From the NCBI GenBank assembly GCA_963697345.1, contig CAVONS010000011.1, positions 1 to 64,000 on the forward strand: 64,000 nt of DNA. Reading direction: 5' to 3'. Both the position numbers and the translations under genes were made by a program. This document shows positions 8,254-17,063 of the stretch, one piece after another. Source of the DNA: Prado023 sp963697345 (GTDB taxonomy: Bacteria > Actinomycetota > Actinomycetes > S36-B12 > CAIYMF01). The notes under the pieces are model-generated. The model saw nothing but the letters and a program-made list of their open reading frames with translations, was not told the DNA's origin and made no database searches. How positions within the stretch are numbered: the first letter of the stretch is position 1; each line of letters begins with the position of its first letter.

Positions 8254-9608
8254 ATGAACGAGCGTCTCAGGATCACCGTCATCGGCACCGGCTACCTCGG
8301 TGCCACCCACGCGGCCGCGATGGCCGAGTCGGGCTATGACGTCCTCGGGGTCGACATCGACCCCCACAAGGTCGCGGCCCTGTCCCGCGGCGAGGTCCCC
8401 TTCTACGAGCCCGGGCTACCCGAACTGCTGGCGAGCAATGTCGCTGCCGGGCGGCTGCGCTTCACCACGGACTTCGCCGAGGCCGCTGAGTTCGGCGACC
8501 TCCACTTCGTCGGGGTCGGCACGCCCCAGCACCCGAGGACCAATGCCGCCGACCTCAGCCAGATCGATGCCGCCATCGGGACACTGGCGCCGCTGCTGCG
8601 CCGGCCATGCACCGTGATCGGCAAGTCGACCGTCCCGGTGGGTACCGCCCAACGGCTGCGCGCGAGCTCCACGAGCTGGCTCCGGCCGGCGCCGACGTGG
8701 ACCTCGTCTGGAACCCCGAGTTCCTCCGCGAGGGCTTCGCCGTGGCCGACACGCTGACACCGGACCGGATCGTGATCGGGCTGGCGGATCCAGCCGGCCC
8801 GGGCGAGCCGCCGACCCGCGACGAGGAGATCATGCGGCGGGTCTACGCACCCATGATCGAGTGGGGCTCCCCCTTCCTGGTCATGGACTACGCCACCTCC
8901 GAGCTGGTCAAGGTCTCGGCCAACAGCTTCCTGGCCACGAAGATCTCCTTCATCAACGCCATGGCCGAGGTGTGCGAGGCCACCGGCGCCGACGTGACCC
9001 GGCTGGCCGAGGCCATCGGATACGACGACCGGATCGGGCCCAAGTTCCTGCGCGCCGGCATCGGCTTCGGTGGCGGTTGCCTGCCCAAGGACATCCGCGC
9101 GTTCATGGCCCGCGCCGGCGAGCTCGGCGTCTCCGACGCCCTGAGCTTCCTGCGCGACGTCGACGGCATCAACAACCGACGCCGCGCCTCGACGGTGGCC
9201 CTCGCGCGGGAGCTCGTGGGCGGGCGCTTCGTGGGCAAGCGGATCGCCGTGCTGGGCGCCGCGTTCAAGCCCGACTCCGACGACGTGCGCGACTCCCCGG
9301 CGCTGGACATCGCCGCGGCCATCTACACCGCCGGCGGCGACGTCATCGTCCACGACCCGCAGGCCATGGCCAACGCGGAGGCCGCCTACCCGAACATGTC
9401 CTACGCGGGCTCGGTCGAGCAGGCGCTGACCGGGGCCGATCTGGTCCTGGTGCTCACGGAATGGCCGGAGTACACGGGCCTCGACCCGGCCGCGGTCGTG
9501 GGCCTGCCGAGCAACCCCTCGATCCTGGACGGCCGCAACTGCCTGGACATCGGCCGCTGGCGCGCGGCAGGGTGGACCTACCGCGGCCTGGGTCGCCCGA
9601 ACGCCTGA
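8254..9608 (+). CDS. UDP-glucose 6-dehydrogenase, with one apparent missing base
   Basis: Converts UDP-glucose to UDP-glucuronate with two NAD+. The N-terminal Rossmann motif is VIGTGYLGATHAAAMAESG, followed by VDIDPHKVAAL and the STVPVGTA segment. Near 8664 a base is missing; adding a G restores LRAELHELAPAGADVDLVWNPEFLREG, and the rest runs in the other frame. The catalytic region FGGGCLPKDIRAF (nucleophile Cys) and the C-terminal NAD-like domain with VLGAAFKPDSDDVRDSP are intact. Restored length is 451 residues, normal for the family. UDP-glucuronate would feed envelope polysaccharide made by the nearby glycosyltransferases and exported by the ABC-2 system at 11.4-13.3 kb. Confidence 0.9.
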
Positions 9609-9643
9609 GCAGGCCCCCTCGGCCCGGGCCGCAGGCGCTCGGA

Positions 9644-10159
9644 CTAGCCGCCGAACTCCTCGCGCAGTCGTTCACCCTTGGCCTGCGCCGCGACCCGCAG
9701 CCCGGCCCGGTAGGCGTCCATGTCCGGCCACAGCCTCGGTTCGGCCACACCGAGGATCCGCACCGCCAGCAGCCCGGCGTTGCGGGCCTGGCCGATGCCC
9801 ACTGTCGCCACGGGGACCCCCGCGGGCATCTGGACGATCGACAGCAGGGAGTCCAGGCCGTCCAGCGTGCGCAGCGGGACCGGCACGCCGATGACCGGGA
9901 TCGAGGTCACCGAGGCCAGCATCCCGGGCAGGTGAGCGGCTCCACCGGCGCCCGCGATGATGACCTTGAGCCCGCGCTCAGCGGCCGAGCGACCGTACTC
10001 GATCATCTCCTCAGGCATGCGGTGGGCGGAGACGACATCCACCTCGTGCGGAACCCCGAAGTCGCGCAGGGCCTGGGCGGCATCGGCCATCACGACCCAG
10101 TCGGAGTCCGACCCCATGACGACCCCGACCTCCGCCGGGGATGGCGCACGTTCACTCAT
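9644..10159 (-). CDS. purE: N5-carboxyaminoimidazole ribonucleotide mutase
   Basis: 171 residues with the class I PurE hallmarks: VVMGSDSDW at the N-terminus (phosphate binding), VVSAHRMPEEM (catalytic His), and IAGAGGAAHLPGMLAS. It isomerises N5-CAIR to CAIR in purine synthesis. The start overlaps the end of purK by 8 bases, so the two are translationally coupled in the usual purK-purE order. Confidence 0.95.
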   Translation of the reverse strand: MSERAPSPAEVGVVMGSDSDWVVMADAAQALRDFGVPHEVDVVSAHRMPEEMIEYGRSAAERGLKVIIAGAGGAAHLPGMLASVTSIPVIGVPVPLRTLDGLDSLLSIVQMPAGVPVATVGIGQARNAGLLAVRILGVAEPRLWPDMDAYRAGLRVAAQAKGERLREEFGG

Positions 10160-11353
10160 CGATGACTCCCGTCAGGTAGTCGGCCGCATGATGGGCCCGG
10201 GCGAGCAGCGACTCGAGGTCGTCGCCGTAGACGGTGACATGACCGATCTTGCGGCCGGGGCGCACGTCCTTGCCGTACATGTGCACCTTCAGGCCCGGAT
10301 CGCGGGCCATGACGTGCCGGTAGGCCGCGTACATGTCCGGGTGCTGCCCACCCAGGACATTGACCATCACGGTGTACGGCGCGCGGGCCGCGGGGCGACC
10401 CGAGGGGCAGGTCGAGCACGGCGCGCAGGTGGTTCTCGAACTGGCTGGTGACCGCACCGTCGATGCTCCAGTGCCCGCTGTTGTGCGGGCGCATCGCCAG
10501 CTCGTTGACCAGGACGCCCTCGGGGGTGTCGAACAGCTCGACGGCCAGCATCCCCACCACGTCCAGAGCGTCCGCGATCTCGCAGCGCCACCTTCTGGGC
10601 GGCCAGGGCGTGCTCGTCGGACAGTCCGGGGCACGGGGCCACGACCTCGGTGCAGATGCCGTCGGTCTGCACCGTGCGCACGACCGGGTAGACGGCCGCC
10701 TGTCCCGAGGGCGAGCGCACCACCTGGGCGGCGAGCTCCCGGGTGAAGGGCACGTACTGCTCGGCCAGCCACTGGACGCCGGGCGCCAGCGGGGTGCGCA
10801 GCACCTCGTCGACCGCAGCAGCGTCCTCCAGCACCCAGACGCCTCGGCCGTCATAGCCGCCGCGGGAGACCTTGAGGACCACCGGCCAGGAGTGCTCGGC
10901 GGCGAAGGCGCTGACCTCATCGGTCGAGGACACCACCGCCCAGGCGGGGCAGGGCACGCCGGCAGCACTGATCGCGGTGCGCATGTGGACCTTGTCCTGG
11001 GCGTGGGCCAGCGCAGCAGGACTGGGGCGCACCACCTGGCCGGCCTCGACGAGGGCTGCCAGGATCGCGGCCGGGACGTGCTCGTGGTCGAAGGTGACCA
11101 CATCACACCCGCGGGCGAAGTCGGCCACCGCCTGTGGATCGTCGTGGGCACCCCAGCGGAGATCACCACCGGCACGCGCCGCGGACTCCGTGGGCCCAGC
11201 CGCCAGCACCCGCAGGCCCACACCGAGGGCCAGCGCAGCCTCCTGGCTCATCCGGGCCAACTGCCCGCCACCGATCATCCCGACGATCGGGAACCCCAGC
11301 GCGGGGACCGCCGCCGACCCCGGTCCGGGACGCTCATCGGGACTCTGCGACAC
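10152..11353 (-). CDS. purK: N5-carboxyaminoimidazole ribonucleotide synthase, with two apparent 1-base insertions
   Basis: ATP-grasp enzyme that carboxylates AIR to N5-CAIR. The frame opens with IVGMIGGGQLARM and continues through KVSRGGYDGRG (ATP-grasp loop) and YVPFTRELAAQVVRS. It breaks near 10580, where removing one base restores VALRIADALDVVGMLAVELF and NELAMRPHNSGHWSIDG. It breaks again in the GGGG run at 10392-10395, where removing one base restores AARAPYTVMVNVLGGQHPD and the C-terminus. Restored length is 399 residues. The upstream frame allows a longer N-terminus to 11434, but GTG 11353 fits the family start and lies 7 bases after a -10 box. Confidence 0.9.
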
Positions 11354-11366
11354 AGGGAGAACACTA
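11354..11366 (-). promoter_or_regulatory. Leaderless-type -10 box for purK
   Basis: TAGTGT (11366-11361) on the minus strand, 7 bases, then GTG 11353. The 71-base divergent gap also holds TATCGT (11384-11389) as a likely plus-strand -10 for the ABC-2 permease, which by contrast has an AGGAG ribosome site. Confidence 0.45.
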
Positions 11367-11424
11367 TCGGCGCGCGTGCGGACTATCGTGGGCGCGTGGC
11401 CGATCCGGGCGAGTAGGAGAACCG

Positions 11425-12318
11425 ATGTCCGCAACCCTGCCGGAACCGGTTCCGGCCCCTGACGACCAGGACCTCAGCGCCCTGGCCGTCCAGTGGGGGC
11501 TGACCTCCAGTTCGGCGCGGCAGCCCATGGGCAGCTACCTGCGCGAGCTCTGGTCGCGCAGGTACTTCATCATCGCCCTGGGCAGCGGGCGCAAGAGCAC
11601 CCAGTACCGGGACACCTCGCTGGGCCGGCTCTGGCAGGTCCTCGGACCGATCCTGAACGCGATCGTCTACTACTTCATCTTCGGGATCCTGCTGCAGACG
11701 AGCAAGGGTGTCGAGAACTTCGCCGCGTTCCTGATCATCGGGGTCTTCACCTTCACCTACACCCAACGTGCGGTGAACGGAGGCATGAAGTCGATCGTGA
11801 ACAACCGGCAGATCATCAGGGCCATCCACTTCCCCCGCGCCGTGATGCCTCTGTCGGTCATCGTCCAGGAGGTCCAGCAGCAGGTCGTGTCCCTCGGTGT
11901 CCTGGGAGTGATCGTCCTGCTCACCGGTGAGCCGCTGACCTGGCTCTGGCTGGGTGTGATCCCGATCCTCGGCCTGCAGACGGCCTTCAACGTCGGCCTG
12001 TGCATGATGGTCGCCCGATGGACCGCGGCCAGCCGCGACGTGGCGCAGCTGATCCCGTTCGTCATGCACACCTGGCGCTACCTGTCCGGGGTCATGTTCA
12101 GCATCCCGGTGTTCACCGCAGATCTGGACCCCTGGGTGGAGAAGCTGCTGTACCTCAACCCCATGACCGAGTACATCGAGCTGATGCGCGGCTGCCTGAT
12201 GACCAGCTACGACGCCCCCGCCTACCTGTGGTGGTTCGCCGCGGGGTGGGCCGTGGTGTTCCTCGTGGTCGGGTTCGTCGTGTTCCACCGCGCGGAGGAG
12301 TCCTACTCCCGTGGCTGA
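11425..12318 (+). CDS. ABC-2 type polysaccharide/teichoic acid export permease (TagG/Wzm-like)
   Basis: 297 residues. A cytoplasmic N-terminal stretch contains an amphipathic segment (SYLRELWSRRYFIIALGSGRKSTQYRDTSLG), typical of Wzm/TagG interface helices. Six membrane segments follow, including LNAIVYYFIFGILLQ and FAAFLIIGVFTFTYTQRAV. WRYLSGVMFSIPVF and LNPMTEYIELMRGCLM match the ABC-2 family. It forms the membrane pore that exports a lipid-linked polymer, paired with the ATPase that follows with an 8-base overlap. An AGGAG ribosome site precedes the ATG. Confidence 0.9.
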   Translation: MSATLPEPVPAPDDQDLSALAVQWGLTSSSARQPMGSYLRELWSRRYFIIALGSGRKSTQYRDTSLGRLWQVLGPILNAIVYYFIFGILLQTSKGVENFAAFLIIGVFTFTYTQRAVNGGMKSIVNNRQIIRAIHFPRAVMPLSVIVQEVQQQVVSLGVLGVIVLLTGEPLTWLWLGVIPILGLQTAFNVGLCMMVARWTAASRDVAQLIPFVMHTWRYLSGVMFSIPVFTADLDPWVEKLLYLNPMTEYIELMRGCLMTSYDAPAYLWWFAAGWAVVFLVVGFVVFHRAEESYSRG

Positions 12319-13204
12319 GGACGACGAGACGACGGCCGAGCCGGAGCGGGCACCCACGGTGATCTGCGACCAGGTCCACGTGGTCTACCGCGTCATGGGC
12401 AAGCGCGGGAAGTCCGCCGCGCCGGCACCGCGCCGCTCGCTGCGTCGGCGCACCGGCGGCATGGAGTCCAAGAAGGTGCACGCCGTGCGAGGTGTGTCCA
12501 TGGTCGCCCGAGAGGGTGACGCGATCGCCCTCATCGGACGCAACGGATCAGGCAAGTCGACGCTCCTGCGGGCCATCTCCGGGCTGCTCCCGGCCGAACG
12601 TGGGCACGTGTTCACCGCGGGTCGCCCGACCCTGCTCGGGGTCAACGCCGCCCTGATGCGCGACCTGCCCGGCGAGGACAACATCCTGCTGGGCTGCCTG
12701 GCCATGGGGCTCACGCGTGAGGAGGCCATGGAGCGCAGGGACTGGATCGTGGAGTTCGCCGACCTCGGTGACTTCATCTCCCTGCCGATGCGGGCCTACT
12801 CCTCGGGCATGGCCGCCCGCCTGAGGTTCGCGATCGCAGCGTCCACCAGCCACGAGATCCTGATGATCGACGAGGCCCTGGCCACCGGCGACGCGGAGTT
12901 CCGGCGCCGGAGCGAGCGGCGGATCATGGAGCTGCGCGAGGAGGCGGGAACGGTCTTCCTGGTCTCACACTCCCTGGGTGTGGTCCGGATGACCTGCAAC
13001 CGCGCGATCTGGCTGGAGAAGGGCAGAGTCGTCATGGACGGCGAGGCCAACGAGGTCGTCGACGCCTACGAGGCGATGTACGACCCGGAGCAGGAGGCCC
13101 TCGAGCGCAAGCGGACCCGGGCACGACGTCGCCGCCAGCGCGACGGATTGACCAAGGCCCAGCGCAAGGCCGCCCGGGCGCAGCCGAGGCCGAGGCCGAC
13201 GTGA
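12311..13204 (+). CDS. ABC transporter ATPase for polysaccharide/teichoic acid export (TagH/Wzt-like)
   Basis: 297 residues as sequenced. Walker A is GRNGSGKST, the signature is YSSGMAARL, Walker B is ILMIDEALATGD, and the switch His is in FLVSHS. The characteristic TagH N-terminal layout (CDQVHVVYRV before the core) supports export of a cell-wall polymer. A basic tail (KRTRARRRRQRDG) follows the core. The stop overlaps a GTG that opens a 39-residue acidic, Pro-rich frame. One missing base near 13190 would join that frame on as a longer C-terminal tail (336 residues), so the true C-terminus is uncertain. Confidence 0.9.
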   Translation: MAEDDETTAEPERAPTVICDQVHVVYRVMGKRGKSAAPAPRRSLRRRTGGMESKKVHAVRGVSMVAREGDAIALIGRNGSGKSTLLRAISGLLPAERGHVFTAGRPTLLGVNAALMRDLPGEDNILLGCLAMGLTREEAMERRDWIVEFADLGDFISLPMRAYSSGMAARLRFAIAASTSHEILMIDEALATGDAEFRRRSERRIMELREEAGTVFLVSHSLGVVRMTCNRAIWLEKGRVVMDGEANEVVDAYEAMYDPEQEALERKRTRARRRRQRDGLTKAQRKAARAQPRPRPT

Positions 13205-13320
13205 GCACCGGGGCCGCCGACCAGCCGCGCGATCCGGAGCCGCCCACCAACACCTCCGCGCTGGCACCTGAGCACCCGGGCCCGGAGAGCGAGACGCCCG
13301 CACCCGAGCAGCCCCACTGA
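13201..13320 (+). CDS. 39-residue Pro/Glu-rich frame: C-terminal tail of the ABC ATPase or a small coupled ORF
   Basis: From the GTG at 13201, which overlaps the ATPase stop as GTGA, a frame reads MSTGAADQPRDPEPPTNTSA and ends ...PAPEQPH at TGA 13320, two bases before the next gene's GTG. It has no known domain. The composition (Pro, Glu, Ala, Thr) is that of a disordered tail. Read one frame earlier the DNA also gives AAEAEADVSTG continuously, so a single missing base in the ATPase gene is the simpler explanation. Confidence 0.35.
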   Translation: MSTGAADQPRDPEPPTNTSALAPEHPGPESETPAPEQPH

Positions 13321-13322
13321 CA

Positions 13323-14100
13323 GTGCTGGTCACCCGCTTCGCACCAACCCCGAGCGGCTACCTCCACGCCGGCAACGTGGTCAACCTGGTGCTGACCGAC
13401 TGGCACGCCAGGGCGCACGGGGGCCGGCTCCTGCTGCGCATCGACGACTTCGACGTCACCCGGGTACGCCCGGACTACCTCGACGATGTGTTCCGCACTC
13501 TGGACTGGCTCGACATCCAGATCGACGCCGGGCCGGCTGGACCTGCAGGACTTCCACGCCTCCTGGTCGATGTCGGCCCGGATCGACGAGTTCCGGGCAG
13601 CACGCGAGCGCCTCCTGAGCAGGGGCGACCAGTCGGTGTTCGTCTGCCGGTGCTCGCGTCGAGAGCTGGGGGCTGACAACCGCTGCGTCCGCGGGTGCGC
13701 AGAGCAGGCCCTACCACTGGCGCCTGGTCGGTCGGTGGTGCGGTTGTCCACGACCTCACCGCCCGGGGACCACGTCATCTGGCGTCGTGACGATCTTCCC
13801 GCCTATCACCTCGGGTCCGTGGTCGTCGATGAGGAGCTGGCGGTGACCTCGATCGTCCGGGGGGCCGACCTGCGGCAGTCCTCGGCGCTGCAGCGACGCC
13901 TGGCCACGCTGCTGCCGGCACCGCGGTTCATCGATGCAGACATCCGCCACCATGACCTGCTCGCAGGCGCATCGGGGGCCAAGCTCAGCAAGAGCGCCGG
14001 GGCACAGGCACATCCACTCGAGCACTCAGTGCGCCTGCGCGATCAGGTCAGGGCCTGGGCCGAGGCACTGGGTACCCCGATCGGCATCGGACCACCCTGA
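13323..14100 (+). CDS. Glutamyl-Q tRNA(Asp) synthetase-like / truncated GluRS-like class I synthetase, with one apparent insertion
   Basis: A catalytic core without an anticodon-binding domain. HIGH-type motif: RFAPTPSGYLHAGN. KMSKS-type motif: GAKLSKSAG. A zinc-like cluster CRCSRRELGADNRCVRGC matches the GluQ insertion. One extra G near 13535 shifts the frame; removing it gives DAGPLDLQDFHASWSMSARIDEF and a 258-residue protein, close to the usual GluQ length (about 300). GluQ enzymes glutamylate queuosine in tRNA(Asp). Some relatives act on other substrates, and the unusual position behind a polysaccharide exporter leaves the target open. The GTG start is set by the RFAPTPSG motif six codons in. 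Confidence 0.75.
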
Positions 14101-14150
14101 AGCCAGCGCACCCAGGTGCCATCAGGTGCTGCCCCCCACGCGCGCCAGCC

Positions 14151-15122
14151 TCAGCTGGTCCGATCGACCGAGATGGTGAAGGCCGCCCGGAACGTCCCCC
14201 CGCGCGGGACCACCTCCATCGGATCCTGCCCGGAGAACGGGTCGCTGGCCGCAGTCATCGGCTCGATGCAGATGTGATCCCGGTGGGCAGGTCCGTACAG
14301 GATGGCCCAGTCGTAGCCCATGTCGAACCTGATCGACATCCGTCGGCCATTGCCGCGGATGAACGCTGTGGTGCCGTTCTCGACGTCGGCGTACAGGTCA
14401 TCGAGGTTGCGGTCCCCGAGCTGGCCGATGATCGGCTCCACGTCCTCCCGGGTGCCGGCCGGCAACTTGGTGGGCCCCAACGGGCAGCGTCGCGTGAAGG
14501 GGATGTAGACCTCCCACTCGCTGCGCGGCAGGCCCGGGATCGTCAGGTAGGGATGCCAGCCGAAGGCGATCGGCACCTCGTCCTGTCCGGTGGCGATGAT
14601 CGCAGTGCTGAACGTCAGGGACGTGGAGCGCAGGGTCACCTTGAGCTCGATGTGGTGCTCGAACGGGAAGGCCGCGAAGTCGATGCGCTTCTGGTCGAAC
14701 ACGAGGCGCGCCATGATCCAGGCCTCGTCGTTGTTGGCGCTGACCTCGATCACGTCCCAGTCCTTGCTGCCGCGCAGCAGGCCGTGGATCGGTTGGCCGT
14801 AGGGGTCCAGCCGCAGGTTGGGCGTATCGGGGTTCACGTCGATCCGGCGCACGCCACCGCCCTCGTGGACCACGGCGTAGGCCATGCGGCCCAGGCGATT
14901 GGCCCAGGGCGCGAGGATGGGGACGCCGAACGTGCGCCCTGAGTCGATGTATCCGGCCAGGCCGTACCGCTGGCCCAGCATCTCGTCACCGTCGTGGGTC
15001 ATCGAGCTGCAGACCATGCCCGCCCGGGGCACGAACGACGCCGAGACGTTGGCTGGGGAGTGCAGCGTGATGACCTCGAGGTCGGGGAACTCCGGATGCG
15101 GTTCACGGGTGATCTCATACAC
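14151..15122 (-). CDS. Aldose 1-epimerase family protein
   Basis: 323 residues with a galactose-mutarotase-like beta-sandwich pattern: GVPILAPWANRLG (sugar-binding Asn-Arg), an IHGLLRGSKDWDV region, GWHPYL with the likely catalytic His, and ICIEPMTA with the likely catalytic Glu. It interconverts alpha and beta anomers of a hexose or hexose-6-phosphate. A single gene with its own -10 box; the specific sugar is not deducible. Confidence 0.88.
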   Translation of the reverse strand: MYEITREPHPEFPDLEVITLHSPANVSASFVPRAGMVCSSMTHDGDEMLGQRYGLAGYIDSGRTFGVPILAPWANRLGRMAYAVVHEGGGVRRIDVNPDTPNLRLDPYGQPIHGLLRGSKDWDVIEVSANNDEAWIMARLVFDQKRIDFAAFPFEHHIELKVTLRSTSLTFSTAIIATGQDEVPIAFGWHPYLTIPGLPRSEWEVYIPFTRRCPLGPTKLPAGTREDVEPIIGQLGDRNLDDLYADVENGTTAFIRGNGRRMSIRFDMGYDWAILYGPAHRDHICIEPMTAASDPFSGQDPMEVVPRGGTFRAAFTISVDRTS

Positions 15123-15135
15123 GGCCCCGAGCCTA
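15123..15135 (-). promoter_or_regulatory. Leaderless-type -10 box for aldose epimerase
   Basis: TAGGCT (15135-15130) on the minus strand, 7 bases, then GTG 15122. This supports the GTG start. Confidence 0.45.
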
Positions 15136-15236
15136 TTGCCCGCGCGGCCCTGAGGTGCATCGACCGGCTCCGGGGCCCGAGACCGCCACCCACCATCCGG
15201 CGTCGGCCACCTCGCCCGGCGCCACGGTGCGCCGGG

Positions 15237-16394
15237 TCAGTCGACCGGCATGCCCAGGTCCCTGGCGATCAACATCCGCTGCACCTCGGAGGTGCCCTCA
15301 CCGATCTCCAGGATCTTGGCGTCGCGGTAGAACCGCCCGACGGCCGAGTCGACCATGAATCCGTAGCCACCGTGAACCTGCGTTGCCGCACGCGCGTTGT
15401 CCATGGCCGCCTCGGACGAGTACAGCTTCGCGATGCTGGCCTCCCGCGCGAAGGGCAGCCCCGCATGCAGAAGACCCGCCGCCTGTCGCCAGGCCAACCG
15501 GGACAGGTGCGCGCGCACCTCCATGTCGGCGATCATGAACTGGATCGCCTGACGCCCGGCGATCGGTGTGCCGAAGGACTCCCGGGTGGCTGAGTAGGCC
15601 AAGGACTCGTCGACGCACCCCTGGGCCAGCCCCGTGGCCAGGGCTGCGATCGCCACCCGCCCCTCGGCGAGGATCGACAGGAACTGCGCGTAGCCCCGCC
15701 CGCGCTCGCCCACGAGGTTGGGCAGGGGAACCCGGACGTCGGTGAAGCTCAACTCATGGGTGTCCGAGGCGTTCCAGCCCACCTTGGCGTACTCCGGGGC
15801 GACCTCGAAGCCCGGAGTCCCGGACGGCACGATGATGGCCGAGATCTCAGGCCTGCCGTCGTCGCGAACCCCGGTCACCGCGGTCACCGTGACCAGTCCG
15901 GTGATCTCGGTTCCGGAGTTCGTGATGAACGACTTCGAGCCGTTGATCACCCACTGGTCACCCTCGACCCTGGCGGTGGTGCGCACGCTGCCCGCATCCG
16001 AACCACTGCCGGACTCCGTCAGGCCGAACGCTCCGAGCTGCTCACCGGCGGCCAACCGCGGCAGCCAGGTGTCCTTCTGCTCCTGCGACCCGAACCTCAG
16101 GATCGGCATCGCGCCCAGCGAGACCCCCGCCTCGAGGGTGATCGCCATGCTCGAGTCCACCCGGGCGAGTTCCTCGATGGCCACGCACAGGGCCACGTAG
16201 TCCCCGCCCATGCCGCCGTACTCCTCGGGAATGGGCAGCCCGAACAGGCCCATCTCACCCATCCGGCGCACCAGTGGCAGTGGGAACTCCCCCCGGCGGT
16301 AGTAGTCCCCGATCACCGGAGCCACCTCATCGCGGGCGAACCTGGCGACCACGCCGCGAAGTTCTTCGTGCTCAGGGCAGAGGGCAAGGTCCAT
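15237..16394 (-). CDS. Acyl-CoA dehydrogenase (second copy)
   Basis: 385 residues, intact. ACAD motifs are FGLTESGSGSDAGS and SFITNSG for flavin/substrate binding, then EGRVAIAALATGLAQG, QVHGGYGFMVDS and RDAKILEIGEGTSEVQRM. The expected catalytic Glu in the last motif is present within GEGTSEVQ. ATG 16394 has an AGGAG ribosome site and matches the family start (CPEHEELRGVVARFARDEVAP). It differs clearly from the copy at 7-8 kb, so it is not a recent duplicate. It oxidises an acyl-CoA of unknown chain length. An inverted repeat upstream may be its operator. Confidence 0.92.
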   Translation of the reverse strand: MDLALCPEHEELRGVVARFARDEVAPVIGDYYRRGEFPLPLVRRMGEMGLFGLPIPEEYGGMGGDYVALCVAIEELARVDSSMAITLEAGVSLGAMPILRFGSQEQKDTWLPRLAAGEQLGAFGLTESGSGSDAGSVRTTARVEGDQWVINGSKSFITNSGTEITGLVTVTAVTGVRDDGRPEISAIIVPSGTPGFEVAPEYAKVGWNASDTHELSFTDVRVPLPNLVGERGRGYAQFLSILAEGRVAIAALATGLAQGCVDESLAYSATRESFGTPIAGRQAIQFMIADMEVRAHLSRLAWRQAAGLLHAGLPFAREASIAKLYSSEAAMDNARAATQVHGGYGFMVDSAVGRFYRDAKILEIGEGTSEVQRMLIARDLGMPVD

Positions 16395-16450
16395 GGCTGG
16401 CTCCTGGTTCGAGGTCGTCACCCACACGGTAGGCGATCGCAATGAGACAC

Positions 16451-16473
16451 TTCACACCTGCTCCACGTGTGAA
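16451..16473. promoter_or_regulatory. Inverted repeat between acyl-CoA dehydrogenase and gtrA
   Basis: TTCACAC-N9-GTGTGAA is a perfect 7-base inverted repeat in the 108-base divergent gap. Its size and position suit a dimeric repressor of the TetR or GntR kind controlling the dehydrogenase, gtrA, or both. The binding protein is not identifiable here. Confidence 0.4.
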
Positions 16474-16502
16474 CCTGCCGCGGGGCGGGTACACGCGTGC
16501 GC

Positions 16503-17015
16503 ATGGCGCAGACACAGGTGACGGAGTCGGACGTGGACGGACAGGCGCACAGCCGGGTGTCCGGTGCCGCTCGCAGGCTCGGGACAGAGATCGCCAAGTT
16601 CGGCACCGTCGGCGCGTTCGCGTTCGTGATCGACGTGGGTCTGTTCAACATCCTCCGCGCCGGGGTCCTGTCCGACAGTCCCCTGACCGCCAAGACGATC
16701 AGCGTGGTCGCCGCCACCTTCTTCGCCTACGTGGCCAACCGGAACTGGACCTACCGTGATCGGGCGCGGACCGGATACGGCCGGGAGACCGCGCTCTTCT
16801 TCGCCACCAACGCCGTCGCGCTGCTCATCTCGTGGGCCTGCCTCGCGTTCACGCACTACCTGCTGGGCCTGGACAGCCAGCTCGCCGACAACATCAGCGG
16901 CAATGTCATCGCCGTGGCGCTGGGGACCATGTTCCGCTTCTGGGTCTACCGCACGTGGGTCTTCCCCCATGAGCAGGACCTGCCTGTGGCCCAACCCGAA
17001 CATGGGACCACGTGA
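16503..17015 (+). CDS. GtrA family membrane protein
   Basis: 170 residues with four membrane segments: KFGTVGAFAFVIDVGLFNIL, a TISVVAATFFAYVANRNWTY region (the conserved NRxWTF-like GtrA motif), AVALLISWACLAFTHYLLG, and the last with FRFWVYRTWVF. GtrA proteins help flip or handle polyprenyl-phosphate-linked sugars for surface polysaccharides. ATG 16503 is preferred, with GTG 16497 possible. It ends convergent to the cyclase gene. Confidence 0.88.
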   Translation: MAQTQVTESDVDGQAHSRVSGAARRLGTEIAKFGTVGAFAFVIDVGLFNILRAGVLSDSPLTAKTISVVAATFFAYVANRNWTYRDRARTGYGRETALFFATNAVALLISWACLAFTHYLLGLDSQLADNISGNVIAVALGTMFRFWVYRTWVFPHEQDLPVAQPEHGTT

Positions 17016-17019
17016 CGAC

Positions 17020-17063
17020 GGTCCGCCCGGCCTGTGGGCGAACGGGCAGCAGGCGGCCGGACC
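17020..17063. terminator. Possible bidirectional terminator between gtrA and the cyclase gene
   Basis: GGTCCG (17020-17025) pairs with CGGACC (17058-17063), and the adjacent GGCC/GGCC bases extend the stem with a short bulge. It lies between two convergent genes. No U-tract follows, as is usual in high-GC actinobacteria. Confidence 0.35.
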
